64,000 nucleotides of DNA from an uncultured Paraprevotella sp. (GTDB lineage: Bacteria > Bacteroidota > Bacteroidia > Bacteroidales > Bacteroidaceae), in NCBI GenBank assembly GCA_900546665.1, contig URDY01000004.1, positions 62,001-126,000 of the forward strand, in the 5' to 3' direction. The position numbers and the translations under genes were made by a program. This document shows, piece after piece, positions 42,958 through 53,287 of this stretch (position 1 is the stretch's first letter; each line of letters begins with the position of its first letter). The notes beneath the pieces are model-generated. The model did no database searches and was not told where the DNA came from. It worked only from the letters and a program-made list of their open reading frames with translations.

Positions 42958-43752
42958 ATGAAAGTAAAATTTCTGCCATTCGGTATCATGGCTGTTACAG
43001 TTCTTCTCCTCACTTCCTGCCAAAAGCAAAGTAAAGCTGAGCAATGCCATTTCAGAACATTAACACTGGAAAAAAATATCCCGCTGGATTCAGAAAAAGA
43101 ACCTGCTTACCATATTACCGTAATGATGGATGAAATGACTGCACCCGAAATGACAGCCCGAAGAATCAACAGCGAAATCATACAACAAACATTCAATTAC
43201 AATCTTTCATCAATAACGACTGCTATCGATTCTTTCTATCGTGCACAAACACGTGAATACAAGGAAAAACTTTTTGACCTATATCAGGCTGACATCCAAA
43301 ACGGCATGAATGCCAACTGGTATAATTACCGTTTCAATATCAAGACAAGTCATTCCACAGGTTTTCAAGACTGCATCAGTTATGAAATACATACATCCCG
43401 CTACGAAGGAGGGGCACACGAATATAACCAGACCTTTTACTTGAACTTCAACCCAGAAAACGGCGAAAAGATTCTGCTCAACAATATCTTCACGCCCAAT
43501 TACCAGTCCGAACTGACCAGATTATTGCAAGACGAACTGGTGCGGCAGTTTAACAGTAAAGACGTAAAAGAACTATCAGAAAAAGGTATTTTAAATACTA
43601 CCGATTTCTATATAACTTCAAATTTCAAATTAGGAAAAGACAGTATGGAATTTCTATACAATGTATACGAAATAGCTCCATACGACATCGGCCCCATTCG
43701 TATCCGACTGTCGTACAAACAACTTTCTTCGATTTTAACAACAAAAAATTAG
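42958..43752 (+). CDS. DUF3298/RsiV-like lipoprotein
   Basis: 264 aa. Lipoprotein signal ends LLLTSCQKQ. The middle and end match the DUF4163/DUF3298 architecture: ISYEIHTSRYEGGAHEYNQTFYLNFN (the G-G-A-H motif), LNNIFTPNY, and IGPIRIRLSYKQL. In Bacillus RsiV this fold binds lysozyme; here its role is unknown. Five bases upstream of rsmG. Confidence 0.85.
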   Translation: MKVKFLPFGIMAVTVLLLTSCQKQSKAEQCHFRTLTLEKNIPLDSEKEPAYHITVMMDEMTAPEMTARRINSEIIQQTFNYNLSSITTAIDSFYRAQTREYKEKLFDLYQADIQNGMNANWYNYRFNIKTSHSTGFQDCISYEIHTSRYEGGAHEYNQTFYLNFNPENGEKILLNNIFTPNYQSELTRLLQDELVRQFNSKDVKELSEKGILNTTDFYITSNFKLGKDSMEFLYNVYEIAPYDIGPIRIRLSYKQLSSILTTKN

Positions 43753-43757
43753 CATAT

Positions 43758-44378
43758 ATGGAACAAATTCGTCATTATTTTCCAGAACTGACTCCCATAC
43801 AGATAGAACAACTATCACAACTGGACAGTCTCTATCATGACTGGAACTCCAAGATCAATGTTATCTCACGAAAAGACATTGACAATCTGTATGAACATCA
43901 TGTCCTGCATTCCATGAGCATAGCCAAAGCCATACGTTTCAAGCCCGGCACTGAGATCATGGATTTAGGGACAGGAGGCGGATTCCCTGGAATTCCCTTG
44001 GCCATCCTTTTCCCTGAGTGCCACTTTCATCTTGTCGACAGCATAGGAAAGAAGATCAAGGTATGCACTGAAGTGGCCAAAGAAATAGGACTGTCCAATG
44101 TCTCATTCCGCCACTGTCGCGCAGAAGAGGAAAAAGCCCTGTTTGACTTCGTTGTAAGCCGCGCCGTCATGCCTCTTGCTGATCTTGTAAAAATCATACG
44201 CAAAAATATCAAAAAAGAAAATCACAATGCTTTGCCTAACGGAGTGCTTTGCCTTAAGGGTGGTGAACTGGAAAATGAAATCCAGCCTTTCCGTCATCAT
44301 GCAATGATTACCTCACTTGACGATTTTTATGAAGAAGAATTCTTCAAGACCAAGAAACTGGTTTATGTATCACTCTAA
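43758..44378 (+). CDS. rsmG: 16S rRNA (guanine527-N7)-methyltransferase
   Basis: 206 aa, complete. SAM-binding motif IMDLGTGGGFPGIPLAILFP, followed by HLVDSIGKKIKV and the FDFVVSRAVMPL catalytic region; NVISRKDIDNLYEHHVLHS is the family N-terminal mark. Methylates G527 of 16S rRNA. Confidence 0.96.
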   Translation: MEQIRHYFPELTPIQIEQLSQLDSLYHDWNSKINVISRKDIDNLYEHHVLHSMSIAKAIRFKPGTEIMDLGTGGGFPGIPLAILFPECHFHLVDSIGKKIKVCTEVAKEIGLSNVSFRHCRAEEEKALFDFVVSRAVMPLADLVKIIRKNIKKENHNALPNGVLCLKGGELENEIQPFRHHAMITSLDDFYEEEFFKTKKLVYVSL

Positions 44379-44390
44379 AAACAGACAACT

Positions 44391-45038
44391 ATGCTTAAGA
44401 TTCAAACCATACAGATGAACATGCTCGAAGAAAACTGTTATGTAGTATTCGACGAGAGCAAGGAAGCCGTAGTCATCGATTGCGGGGCACTACAACCGTC
44501 AGACCGTCAGAAGCTGACAGATCTGATCAATGCCAACCAACTGAAACTTCGCCATCACTTATGTACCCACATGCACTACGACCACTGCTTCGGTGCTGCT
44601 TTCATCAAAGAAACATACGGTCTGGGACCTGAGTTTAACGCAGCAGACATGGATATCTATCACGGAATGGGAGCAGATCTCTTTGGTCCTCTACGCCATT
44701 ATATGACAACAGACCAGCTTCCGGAACCAGCGGCATTTCTTCAGGATGGCAATGAAATACAGTTCGGCACTCATACCTTGAAAGTTATCTCTACTCCGGG
44801 ACATTCACCTGGCAGTATTTGCTTCTATTGTGAATCAGAGAAGGTACTCTTTGCAGGCGACACACTGTTCTACGCGAGCATCGGACGCACCGATATTGCA
44901 GGCGGAAGCTTTGAAGATCTGAGTCGCAGCATCAAGGATAAACTGTTTTCACTGCCGGATGAAGTCAATGTCTATACCGGACACGGTATCCGCACTCAAA
45001 TAGGTTTTGAAAAACAATATAATCCTTACGTCCATTAA
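44391..45038 (+). CDS. Metallo-beta-lactamase-fold hydrolase (glyoxalase II-like)
   Basis: 215 aa. Zinc motif THMHYDHCFG, later TPGHSPGSICFY, FAGDTLFYASIGRTD and GHGIRTQIG. Closest to the YcbL/glyoxalase II-like group acting on thioesters. Cytosolic; follows rsmG by 12 bases in the same unit. Confidence 0.93.
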   Translation: MLKIQTIQMNMLEENCYVVFDESKEAVVIDCGALQPSDRQKLTDLINANQLKLRHHLCTHMHYDHCFGAAFIKETYGLGPEFNAADMDIYHGMGADLFGPLRHYMTTDQLPEPAAFLQDGNEIQFGTHTLKVISTPGHSPGSICFYCESEKVLFAGDTLFYASIGRTDIAGGSFEDLSRSIKDKLFSLPDEVNVYTGHGIRTQIGFEKQYNPYVH

Positions 45039-45051
45039 GACACTCATCTGG

Positions 45052-46293
45052 CTATAAGCCGTCTGACAAGTAACCGTCTGACTTTTTATTGAAATCTGTC
45101 CCCGCAGGCATCTGATAAGACTGTAATCCGAACTGTGGAAGCCATACCAGCACCTGTGCCATTATATCACTGACCTGATGCTCATAAGCTGTCCATTCTT
45201 TCTCATAAAGATAAAAGTAAAGTTCCAAAGGCAGTCCCTGCGGGGTAGGTTCCAATTGTCTGACCATCAGGCGTAGATTCTGATTAATCTGAGCAAGAGA
45301 ACGCAAATACTTTTCCACCACATTTCGAAATACAGTCAGATTAACCAGTTGGGAGGAATCTACGTAAACGTCAATCCAACCTTTCTCTTCATACCGTTGC
45401 CTTTCTTCATCCGTACAAAGCCGCACAGACTGCATATCAATATAAATGGCTCGCTTGACCCTTCTTCCCCCACTCTGCTGCATCGCCCGCCAGTTTTGAA
45501 AAGACTGACTTACCAATGTATAGGGCGGAATAGTGGTAATCGTATTATCGAAGTTACGCACCTTAACCGTAGTCAGCGTCACTTCTTCCACTATACCATT
45601 AGCCCCACTGCTATTCATCGTGATCCAGTCGCCCTTACGCAACATATCATTTGCAGAAAGCTGTACCCCTGAAACCATTCCAAGTATGGGATCCTTGAAT
45701 ATCAACATCAGCACCGTTGCCAATGCACCTAATCCGGCAATCAACGCCAAAGGAGACCGGTCAATTAGAATACCAATAATAATAATCGTGCCAATAAAAA
45801 GTATGGCGATTTTTACCAATTGGAACAGGCCTGTCAGATAACTTCGCTGTGAGGCATGTTGCTCTGCCACTTTACGTACTCCATTCAGGAAGCCAAATCC
45901 CCAACGGATAACCATTATAACCAGGTAAACCTTAATGATACGTTCAACAAAATTTGCGGCTACACGTTCTGTTTCAGGAATAACATGTCCGTGTGCATAA
46001 ATAAACGAAAACGCTATCAATATAATAACCGGTGGAATCAACCTGCACGAGCTGTGCAATACCGTATCATTCAAGAGATAATCATCCCAAAGTGCATGAG
46101 TTTTCGAAACGAGCCGCTTCACCAACGGACGGACAAAGCTATATGTCACCCAATAGACAAACCAAGAAAAAAGCAGCGACAGGAAAAGCAGAAACAGCCG
46201 ATGTCCGGATCCTGCCACAAGAGAATCCGCTTCTACCCCAAACACTGACAATATACCGGCAATAAAATTATAAACCTGATTCATAAACTCCAT
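45052..46293 (-). CDS. MscS-family mechanosensitive channel
   Basis: 413 aa. Several membrane helices in the N-terminal 190 residues, then the MscS core: LGALATVLMLIFKDPILGMVSG (pore helix), MLRKGDWITM, and VKVRNFDNTITTIPPYTLVS (beta domain). Resembles the YbdG-like subgroup. Start chosen 16 codons inside the open frame where MEFMNQVYNF begins a plausible helix. Converges with the hydrolase gene. Confidence 0.92.
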   Translation of the reverse strand: MEFMNQVYNFIAGILSVFGVEADSLVAGSGHRLFLLFLSLLFSWFVYWVTYSFVRPLVKRLVSKTHALWDDYLLNDTVLHSSCRLIPPVIILIAFSFIYAHGHVIPETERVAANFVERIIKVYLVIMVIRWGFGFLNGVRKVAEQHASQRSYLTGLFQLVKIAILFIGTIIIIGILIDRSPLALIAGLGALATVLMLIFKDPILGMVSGVQLSANDMLRKGDWITMNSSGANGIVEEVTLTTVKVRNFDNTITTIPPYTLVSQSFQNWRAMQQSGGRRVKRAIYIDMQSVRLCTDEERQRYEEKGWIDVYVDSSQLVNLTVFRNVVEKYLRSLAQINQNLRLMVRQLEPTPQGLPLELYFYLYEKEWTAYEHQVSDIMAQVLVWLPQFGLQSYQMPAGTDFNKKSDGYLSDGL

Positions 46294-46488
46294 TCTTATT
46301 AAGAAAAAGCTATCTTTCGACTCACGCCGAAAGATAGCCACAACACAAACACAAAATAAAACACGACAAAACTACTATGCCACTCAGTCTGCTTGTAAAA
46401 GATACAGGCATAATCATTCTAAATATTCACATATGAAAATGATTCTGAACCGGGGCACAGAAAACGCATATAGCGATATACAATTTAA

Positions 46489-47523
46489 TTACATGATACC
46501 TCTTTCACGCAATGCGCACTGCCACTTCCAAGCAGAAGCCAAGACATCTTCAAGCGGCGTCTCAGCCTTCCATCCCAGAACTTTATTGGCTTTGTCTACA
46601 TTGCCCCATACTTTTTCAATATCTCCGGCACGACGGTCAACAATCTTGTAATTCAATTTCACGCCAGTTGCATTTTCGAAAGCATGAATCAACTCCAATA
46701 CAGATGTACCCTTACCGGTTCCGATATTGAATACTTCAACAGGCTCCTGTGACTCATTTTCCATGATACGAGTCATGGCACATACATGAGCCTTAGCCAA
46801 ATCAACTACATATATATAGTCACGGATACATGAACCATCAGGTGTGTCATAGTCGTCACCGAAAACGCTCAACTGTTCACGAATACCCATAGCTGTCTGA
46901 GTCAGGTAAGGAATCAGATTCTGTGGTACGCCATTCGGCATTTCACCAATCAATGCCGTAGGATGTGCACCTATCGGATTAAAGTAACGCAAGATAATTG
47001 ACTTGATCGGAGCTCCGCTCTTTATTGTATCCACAATAATTTCTTCATTAATCTGCTTGGTATTACCGTAAGGACTTTCTGCCTTTTTAATCGGTGTTTC
47101 CTCAGTAGCCGGCAATACATCAGGTTGTCCATAAACCGTACATGAAGATGAGAAGATAATACCTTTAACGTTATATTTCGGCATCAAGCTCAACAGATTA
47201 ATCAAAGAAACAATATTGTTATGATAGTATAACAAAGGCTTCTGTACGCTCTCACCTACAGCCTTACTTGCTGCAAAATGAATAATTCCGCTAATCTTAG
47301 GATATTTCTTAAATACTTCTTCTGTTGCATCAAAATCGCGTAAATCGACCTTCTCAAATGCCGGGCGGATACCAGTAATCTGCTCTATACCATCAAGAAC
47401 ATCTTCCTGAGAATTAGAAAGATTATCGACAATAACTACTTCATAGCCTGCCTGCTGAAGTTCTACGGTAGTATGTGATCCAATAAATCCGGTTCCACCG
47501 GTCACTAAAATTGTTTCTTTCAT
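46489..47523 (-). CDS. galE: UDP-glucose 4-epimerase
   Basis: 344 aa. NAD-binding ETILVTGGTGFIGSHT, catalytic SSSCTVYGQP and Y-x-x-x-K in SPYGNTKQINEE, RYFNPIGAHPTALIGEMPNGVPQN loop region, and GSCIRDYIYVVDLAKAH. Interconverts UDP-glucose and UDP-galactose. Own promoter (-7 box TATATTTG, 47556-47563 minus strand), so not part of the rnf operon upstream. Confidence 0.97.
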   Translation of the reverse strand: MKETILVTGGTGFIGSHTTVELQQAGYEVVIVDNLSNSQEDVLDGIEQITGIRPAFEKVDLRDFDATEEVFKKYPKISGIIHFAASKAVGESVQKPLLYYHNNIVSLINLLSLMPKYNVKGIIFSSSCTVYGQPDVLPATEETPIKKAESPYGNTKQINEEIIVDTIKSGAPIKSIILRYFNPIGAHPTALIGEMPNGVPQNLIPYLTQTAMGIREQLSVFGDDYDTPDGSCIRDYIYVVDLAKAHVCAMTRIMENESQEPVEVFNIGTGKGTSVLELIHAFENATGVKLNYKIVDRRAGDIEKVWGNVDKANKVLGWKAETPLEDVLASAWKWQCALRERGIM

Positions 47524-47601
47524 ATTAGTTAGTTTCAAAATTCACTTATATGTAGCAAATATAATAAAATTTAAGATAGGTTGTATCAGAAAATCAAACA
47601 A

Positions 47602-47645
47602 AAAAGCAGAAACAACCCGTTTTTTTTTCCAGGCTATTTCTGCTC
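47602..47645 (-). terminator. Terminator after rnfA
   Basis: On the minus strand AGCAGAAATAGCC pairs with GGGTTGTTTCTGCT and is followed by six T. Ends the rnf operon before galE. Confidence 0.65.
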
Positions 47646-47665
47646 TATATGTTATCTGAATATTA

Positions 47666-48277
47666 TCAGATTCCCAGGAAAGCTTTCAGTCCGTTGTCAA
47701 CGCCACTGAAACCCATAAAGGCCATAGCCAGTAATCCTGCAGTAATCAATGCAATACTCATTCCTTGTACTCCTTTGGGAACAGGTATCATGCTCAATTG
47801 TTCACGTATACCGGCGAATACGACAAGGGCAAGACCAAATCCTAATGCAGTACTTAATGCATACCATACACCCATAATCAGATTAAAATCTTTCTGGATA
47901 ACCAAGATGGCCACACCAAGAACGGCACAGTTAGTCGTAATCAAAGGAAGAAAGACGCCCAATGCCTGATAAAGCGAAGGAGAAACTTTCTTCAGAATTA
48001 TTTCAACCATCTGCACCAGAGCTGCTATAACCAGGATAAAAGCAATGGTCTGCAAATAACCCAAGCCATTGGGATCAAGTACATAATATTGTAACAGATA
48101 AGTTACCAAAGTGGCCAGAACCAAGACAAAAGCCACGGCTGCCGACATACCCAATGCAGTATTGATTTTCTTGGATACACCCAAGAAAGGACAGATTCCC
48201 AAAATCTGAGACAATACTACATTGTTAATGAATATAGCAGTAATAAATACAATTAAATATTGATATATAGTCTCCAT
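47666..48277 (-). CDS. rnfA: Rnf complex subunit RnfA
   Basis: 203 aa, six membrane helices; METIYQYLIVFITAIFINNV start and the ICPFLGVSK and TTNCAVLGVAI motifs of RnfA/NqrE proteins. Last gene of the operon; forms with RnfE the membrane core around an iron-sulfur cluster. Start chosen three codons into the frame. Confidence 0.96.
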   Translation of the reverse strand: METIYQYLIVFITAIFINNVVLSQILGICPFLGVSKKINTALGMSAAVAFVLVLATLVTYLLQYYVLDPNGLGYLQTIAFILVIAALVQMVEIILKKVSPSLYQALGVFLPLITTNCAVLGVAILVIQKDFNLIMGVWYALSTALGFGLALVVFAGIREQLSMIPVPKGVQGMSIALITAGLLAMAFMGFSGVDNGLKAFLGI

Positions 48278-48293
48278 AGTGATCACTTTTTAT

Positions 48294-48878
48294 TTATGCC
48301 TTTCTTATTTTATTCACAATCGCAATCAAATATCCCAAAACAATGAATGCACCAGGAGCCAAAACGAACATCAGCATACCATAATCTTCCGGCCAGATAG
48401 CCCATCCGAAAATCTTGCCCGTTCCAAGCAACTCACGCACTGCGCCCAAAAGAGTCAGCGCCAGGGTAAAACCGATACCCATTCCCAATCCATCAAAAAA
48501 TGACGGAATCACACCATGCTTGCTGGCAAAAGCCTCAGCACGTCCAAGAATGATACAGTTGACCACAATTAACGGAATAAACAAACCCAGCGAAGCATAT
48601 ATGCCTGGCACATAAGCTTGCATACACATTTGCAAGGCGGTCACAAAAGACGCTATGACCACAATAAACGCCGGTATACGCACCATGTCAGGAATAAGAT
48701 TCTTAATAAGAGATATAACCATGTTGGAACAGATCAGCACAAACGTAGTTGCCAATCCCATTGACATACCGTTCAAAGCCGAAGAAGTTGTTCCCAATGT
48801 CGGACACATACCCAAAAGGAGCACGAACGTCGGATTCTCCTTGATGATTCCATTCATCAATACTTTAAAATTATTCAT
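48294..48878 (-). CDS. rnfE: Rnf complex subunit RnfE
   Basis: 194 aa, six membrane helices; ENPTFVLLLGMCPTLG at the start and IPLIVVNCIILGRAEAFA are family marks mirroring RnfA. 16 bases from rnfA. Confidence 0.96.
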   Translation of the reverse strand: MNNFKVLMNGIIKENPTFVLLLGMCPTLGTTSSALNGMSMGLATTFVLICSNMVISLIKNLIPDMVRIPAFIVVIASFVTALQMCMQAYVPGIYASLGLFIPLIVVNCIILGRAEAFASKHGVIPSFFDGLGMGIGFTLALTLLGAVRELLGTGKIFGWAIWPEDYGMLMFVLAPGAFIVLGYLIAIVNKIRKA

Positions 48879-48901
48879 AGTCTTAAACTCCTTTCTGCTT
48901 A

Positions 48902-49519
48902 TTATTGATTATTTGTTTCACTTTCTTCTGCATCCCAGTTCGTAGCAGTAGCTCCGCTATTGGCATCAGTAGACTGGCCTTTATAGGCTTTATAGGCATG
49001 GTTAACTGCGTTAAGGAATGCGCGACTGGTAATGGTAGAAGCTGTAATGGCATCGATTTCACCACCATCCTTGGACACTGAAAGCTCCTTCTCACCTGGG
49101 TTCTTACCAATAATATCACCTTTCTGACCTTTTTGGAACCAAGTATCAGCCTTTACACCAAGTCCCGGAGTTTCCACTGTAGACAGTACGGTGTAACCCA
49201 ATATATTACCAGCCTCGTCAAAACCGACCAGAATCTCAAGTGGTCCTCCGAAACCGTTCTCAACAGCTTTCACGGCCGTACCCTTATCAGTCTGGTAGAT
49301 CACAAAACCGTCTGTCTCGACAGGCTGTTCTACATTCAGTTCACCTGTCTCACTACCCAAGATCACTTTTTTAATACCATCCTGAAGATTCTTTTCATTT
49401 ATCGCAGCGATAGGTTCTTGCGTCACTTTGTTGATATAGGCCAACAAACCTCCGGCAATCACAGAGATGACCGTCAATACGACCACCATATTAACCAGTG
49501 AAGATTCTAACTTTTTCAT
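48902..49519 (-). CDS. rnfG: Rnf complex subunit RnfG (FMN-bearing)
   Basis: 205 aa. One N-terminal anchor helix then a periplasmic FMN-binding domain; DAITASTITSRAF contains the S/T-G/S-A-T-type flavinylation motif with the Thr that carries covalent FMN. Slightly overlaps rnfD. Confidence 0.95.
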   Translation of the reverse strand: MKKLESSLVNMVVVLTVISVIAGGLLAYINKVTQEPIAAINEKNLQDGIKKVILGSETGELNVEQPVETDGFVIYQTDKGTAVKAVENGFGGPLEILVGFDEAGNILGYTVLSTVETPGLGVKADTWFQKGQKGDIIGKNPGEKELSVSKDGGEIDAITASTITSRAFLNAVNHAYKAYKGQSTDANSGATATNWDAEESETNNQ

Positions 49520-50505
49520 TTCTTGATTACCTCCCCGAATCGTTTTGGTTTACAATAGGTATTAATTAACGGAGTAAAAGCATTCATAATCAATATGGCA
49601 AATGACATTCCTTCCGGATAGGCTCCAAACGTACGTATTACAACCGTAAGGAATCCTATTGCCACTCCATATACGATTTGACCCTTGGCTGTCATAGGTG
49701 ATGTCACATAATCTGTAGCCATGAAACAGGCACCCAACATCAGTCCACCCGTCATCAGAACCACAAAAGGCGAAGCATATACAGGATTATACAAATGCAA
49801 CAGTCCTGACAATACGAATACAGTCACCAGAATAGAAACCGGAATATGCCATGTTATGATTCTGCGTACAAGCATATATATCAGTCCGATCAGCAAAGCC
49901 AATGCACTGACCTCACCCAGACATCCACCTGTCTGACCAATCAACAGACTGAGAGAATCGGGCAATTGTTCAAGTACCGAAGAATCGCCGGCCTTGATAG
50001 CACCTTTCATAATGGACAAAGGAGTAGCTGCTGTTTCAGCATCAAGATAGGCGGTAAGATTTCCCGGCACAGGCCATGTGGTCATTTGTACGGGGAAAGA
50101 CACCAACAGGAATACACGACCGACCAATGCCGGATTGAACGGATTACAGCCCAAACCTCCAAAAGTCATCTTGCCTATACCGATAGCGACCAATGCACCT
50201 ATCAGAATAATCCATATTGGCAAGTTGGAAGGCAAATTAAAACCAAGAAGAAGACCTGTCAGGATAGCCGAACCATCAGTAATGGTCAGATTGTCCCGTT
50301 TAAGGATATACGCGTTAATGGCCCATTCAAAGAAAACGCAGGCCAGGACAGAAGTAGCCAACACAATGACCGCTCCCAAACCGAAAAAAATCAGTGAAGT
50401 AAGCAAGGCCGGTATCAGAGCAATGCAAACCCCATACATATTTCTTTGTACACTGTCCGTGCTATGCACATGAGGAGACAGTGACACGATTAATTTTTTT
50501 GCCAT
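49516..50505 (-). CDS. rnfD: Rnf complex subunit RnfD
   Basis: 329 aa with about nine membrane helices; IGKMTFGGLGCNPFNPALVGRVFLLVSFP is characteristic (split: GGLGCNPFNPALVGR), and DAETAATPLSIMK holds the flavinylation Thr region. Sodium-translocating core of the complex. Confidence 0.95.
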   Translation of the reverse strand: MAKKLIVSLSPHVHSTDSVQRNMYGVCIALIPALLTSLIFFGLGAVIVLATSVLACVFFEWAINAYILKRDNLTITDGSAILTGLLLGFNLPSNLPIWIILIGALVAIGIGKMTFGGLGCNPFNPALVGRVFLLVSFPVQMTTWPVPGNLTAYLDAETAATPLSIMKGAIKAGDSSVLEQLPDSLSLLIGQTGGCLGEVSALALLIGLIYMLVRRIITWHIPVSILVTVFVLSGLLHLYNPVYASPFVVLMTGGLMLGACFMATDYVTSPMTAKGQIVYGVAIGFLTVVIRTFGAYPEGMSFAILIMNAFTPLINTYCKPKRFGEVIKK

Positions 50506-50516
50506 AATAGATTGCT

Positions 50517-51863
50517 TTATTTTTTAATGTTACGTGCACGGATAAGTGCCATTACTGTCGTCTTGCCCAAGCGGATATTATCCAACATCGGACGGTTGGA
50601 CGGACAAGTAAACTGACACGATCCACATTCAATACATGAGGTGATGTCATTTTCCTCAACCAATTCCCAATTGCGCATAGCAGAAGCAGTAGCCAGTAAA
50701 TAAGGCTCCAGTCCCATCGGACAGGCACTCACGCACTTGGCACAACGTATACACGGCTGTATGGCACGGCGACGTGATTCTTTTTCCGGCATAACCAACA
50801 GACCTGACGATCCTTTGCATACCGGCAAGTCCAGATTCATCAATGCCTTACCCATCATCGGGCCACCGCCTATTACCTTACCTGTATCCTCAGGCAATCC
50901 GCCACACTCTTCAATAAGCTGTTTCATAGGGGTTCCGATACGTGCCAGGAAATTGGCAGGTTGTTTCAAGCTCTTGCCTGTTACCGTAATCACACGCTCA
51001 AACAACGGTTTGTTTTTCATAACCGCTTCATATATGGCGTATGTCGTACCCACGTTTTGCACCACAGCGCCTACATTAATAGGCAATGCCGGCGGTGCAG
51101 GCACCTCACGTCCCGTTATTGCAGCAATCAATTGTTTTTCACCTCCTTGTGGATATTTTACCTGCAAGGGTACAACCTCAATAAAGGGATATGCTTTCGC
51201 CTTTTCTGTCATAAGTCGAATGGCATCCGGCTTATTATTTTCTATTCCGATATACCCTTTATGTACATCAACCGCCTTCATTATCAATGAGGTTCCAACC
51301 AATATCTCGTCTGCCTTCTCAAGCATAAGCCGATGGTCTGCAGTCAGATAAGGTTCGCACTCTACTGCATTGATAATCACACACTCAGCCTTCTGACCCT
51401 TTGGAGGAGTCAATTTGACATGACAGGGAAACGTTGCGCCACCCATACCGACAATACCGGCAGCCTTGATTTTTTCCACAATCAGTTCCGGTGTCAGATC
51501 CGGACGATCCGTCAATCTGACCAAATCCGCAGAGCGATCTATAGTATCTTCCCATTCGTCACCTTCCACGTCCACAAAAATAGCCGGACGACGATAACCA
51601 CTGGCATCTACTATCGCATCAATCTTGTTCACCTTGCCAGACACGGATGAATATATCGGAGCCGAAACAAAACCATCGGCTTCTGCCAAAAGCGTACCCA
51701 CTTTTACAGCATCTCCCTTCTGAACAACAGGCTTTGCAGGTGCACCTATATGCTGATAAAGGGAAAATACAGCCTGTTGAGGAATACCGGCAGGACGGAT
51801 AGGACTTTCGGCTGACAGTTTGTTTTCAGATGGATGAACTCCACCAATCTTAAACGTTTTCAC
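50517..51863 (-). CDS. rnfC: Rnf complex subunit RnfC
   Basis: 448 aa. Biotin-lipoyl-like N-terminus, NADH/FMN domain (GMGGATFPCHVKLTPP, NAVECEPYLTADHRLM), and two [4Fe-4S] motifs CIRCAKCVSACPMG and CIECGSCQFTCPSN. Soluble NADH-oxidising/reducing arm. Confidence 0.96.
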   Translation of the reverse strand: MKTFKIGGVHPSENKLSAESPIRPAGIPQQAVFSLYQHIGAPAKPVVQKGDAVKVGTLLAEADGFVSAPIYSSVSGKVNKIDAIVDASGYRRPAIFVDVEGDEWEDTIDRSADLVRLTDRPDLTPELIVEKIKAAGIVGMGGATFPCHVKLTPPKGQKAECVIINAVECEPYLTADHRLMLEKADEILVGTSLIMKAVDVHKGYIGIENNKPDAIRLMTEKAKAYPFIEVVPLQVKYPQGGEKQLIAAITGREVPAPPALPINVGAVVQNVGTTYAIYEAVMKNKPLFERVITVTGKSLKQPANFLARIGTPMKQLIEECGGLPEDTGKVIGGGPMMGKALMNLDLPVCKGSSGLLVMPEKESRRRAIQPCIRCAKCVSACPMGLEPYLLATASAMRNWELVEENDITSCIECGSCQFTCPSNRPMLDNIRLGKTTVMALIRARNIKK

Positions 51864-51894
51864 AATATTTGATTTTTATTATAATGATTCAAAA

Positions 51895-52824
51895 TTAATT
51901 CTGCGCAGATTCCACCGTTTTAGCCGACGGTGCAGAAGCCTGTTCCTTAACATTAGTTTCTGCTGAGCCCGGTTGAACTGTTTCAGTCTTTGGCTTACGG
52001 GGAGGGAAATTGATAGCATGAATAGCTCCCTTCGGACAAGCTTCCTCACATTTGCGGCAAAGCTTGCACTTTTCAGGATCAATATAGGCCAAATTATTAT
52101 TCAGCGTAATAGCCTCAAACGGACAAACCTTCACACATTTGCCACAACCAATACAAGAAGCCTTGCATGTCTTGTTGGCAACGGCTCCCTTATCACGGTT
52201 GACACACATGACTACCATTCGTCTGTTCTTCGGTCCTCTCGGGCGCAATTCAATAACCTTACGCGGACAAGTCTTAGCACAAGCGCCACAAGCCGTACAC
52301 AAATCTTCATCCACTTCCGGCATACCGGTTACAGGATTAATCTTCAGTGCACCAAACTGGCAGGCTGCCACACAATCGCCTCCACCCAAACAACCAAAGG
52401 CACAAGCAGTCTCACCTGTTCCGGCCAACAGCTGTACACGGCAACTACGCACTCCGTTGTATTCCACTACCCGCGGACGATTCTCGCAAGTACCATTACA
52501 ACGAACTACAGCAACCTTAGGAGCCGATTCCGTCACACTCATCCCCAGGATTCCGGCCACCTTTTCCATAACAGGCTGGCCTCCTACAGGACATAACTTA
52601 CCTTCCAGCGACCCTTCTTTTGCAGCTTTCACACAAGCAGCCGCAAAACCCGAGCAACCGGGATAACCACATCCGCCACAGTTGGCCTGAGGTAACACCT
52701 CTGCAACTTGTGCTATACGCGGATCTTCTTCAACAGCAAACTTCTTGGAAGCGACATACAATACGATGGCGGAAATCAATCCCACCAATCCCAAGATGAT
52801 CACTGCAATTACAATTACATACAT
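51895..52824 (-). CDS. rnfB: Rnf complex subunit RnfB (ferredoxin arm)
   Basis: 309 aa. N-terminal membrane helix, the CGGCGYPGCSGFA cluster motif, then several ferredoxin motifs (CTACGACAKTCPRK, CIGCGKCVKVCPFE, CKLCRKCEEACPKG) and a Glu/Ala/Ser-rich tail. Accepts electrons from ferredoxin. Confidence 0.96.
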   Translation of the reverse strand: MYVIVIAVIILGLVGLISAIVLYVASKKFAVEEDPRIAQVAEVLPQANCGGCGYPGCSGFAAACVKAAKEGSLEGKLCPVGGQPVMEKVAGILGMSVTESAPKVAVVRCNGTCENRPRVVEYNGVRSCRVQLLAGTGETACAFGCLGGGDCVAACQFGALKINPVTGMPEVDEDLCTACGACAKTCPRKVIELRPRGPKNRRMVVMCVNRDKGAVANKTCKASCIGCGKCVKVCPFEAITLNNNLAYIDPEKCKLCRKCEEACPKGAIHAINFPPRKPKTETVQPGSAETNVKEQASAPSAKTVESAQN

Positions 52825-52828
52825 ACCA

Positions 52829-53251
52829 TTATAAGTTTAAATGTTTGATTGAAAATAGAAATTTCCTCGACAGTTTGAATTTAAGCAAAAACAATACAAA
52901 ATAATAAACCATCACGGACAACAAAGCCATAAGAGCTGAGAGCGGCTCGCTGTGAGTAAAATGAATCGACAGAAACAAAGCTGTAAGCAATACCAGCAAT
53001 GGTATGACATAAGCCAACACAACAGCCCAAAAACTGCTGCGCCACGTACCGACCAACATGACCTCTTCATTTATTTTATATTCTGCGGCATCGGGGGTCA
53101 CCACATCTATCCACTTTTCCTTACTTTCTGAGGAACTGCATAATTTTTTGGCTTCACATGTAGCACATGCCGATGCTTGTAGTATGCGGACACGCACATG
53201 CTTACCCTCAATGCTTTTCACAGTACCTCGATGTGTTATAATTTGCGTCAT
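52829..53251 (-). CDS. rseC: RseC/SoxR-reducing family protein
   Basis: 140 aa. N-terminal Cys-rich region SACATCEAKKLCSSSES and two membrane helices, matching the RseC family that leads rnf operons. In E. coli RseC-like proteins and Rnf help re-reduce SoxR. First gene of the operon; -7 box TACATTTG at 53280-53287 on its strand. Confidence 0.92.
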   Translation of the reverse strand: MTQIITHRGTVKSIEGKHVRVRILQASACATCEAKKLCSSSESKEKWIDVVTPDAAEYKINEEVMLVGTWRSSFWAVVLAYVIPLLVLLTALFLSIHFTHSEPLSALMALLSVMVYYFVLFLLKFKLSRKFLFSIKHLNL

Positions 53252-53287
53252 TTTGCAAACTCAGTATTACAAATTGATGCAAATGTA

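Noticed and set aside
48294..53251. Rnf operon as part of the exported flavodoxin system
   Set aside because: Complete, standard gene order without the shared promoter element; a functional link is possible but nothing in the sequence shows it.
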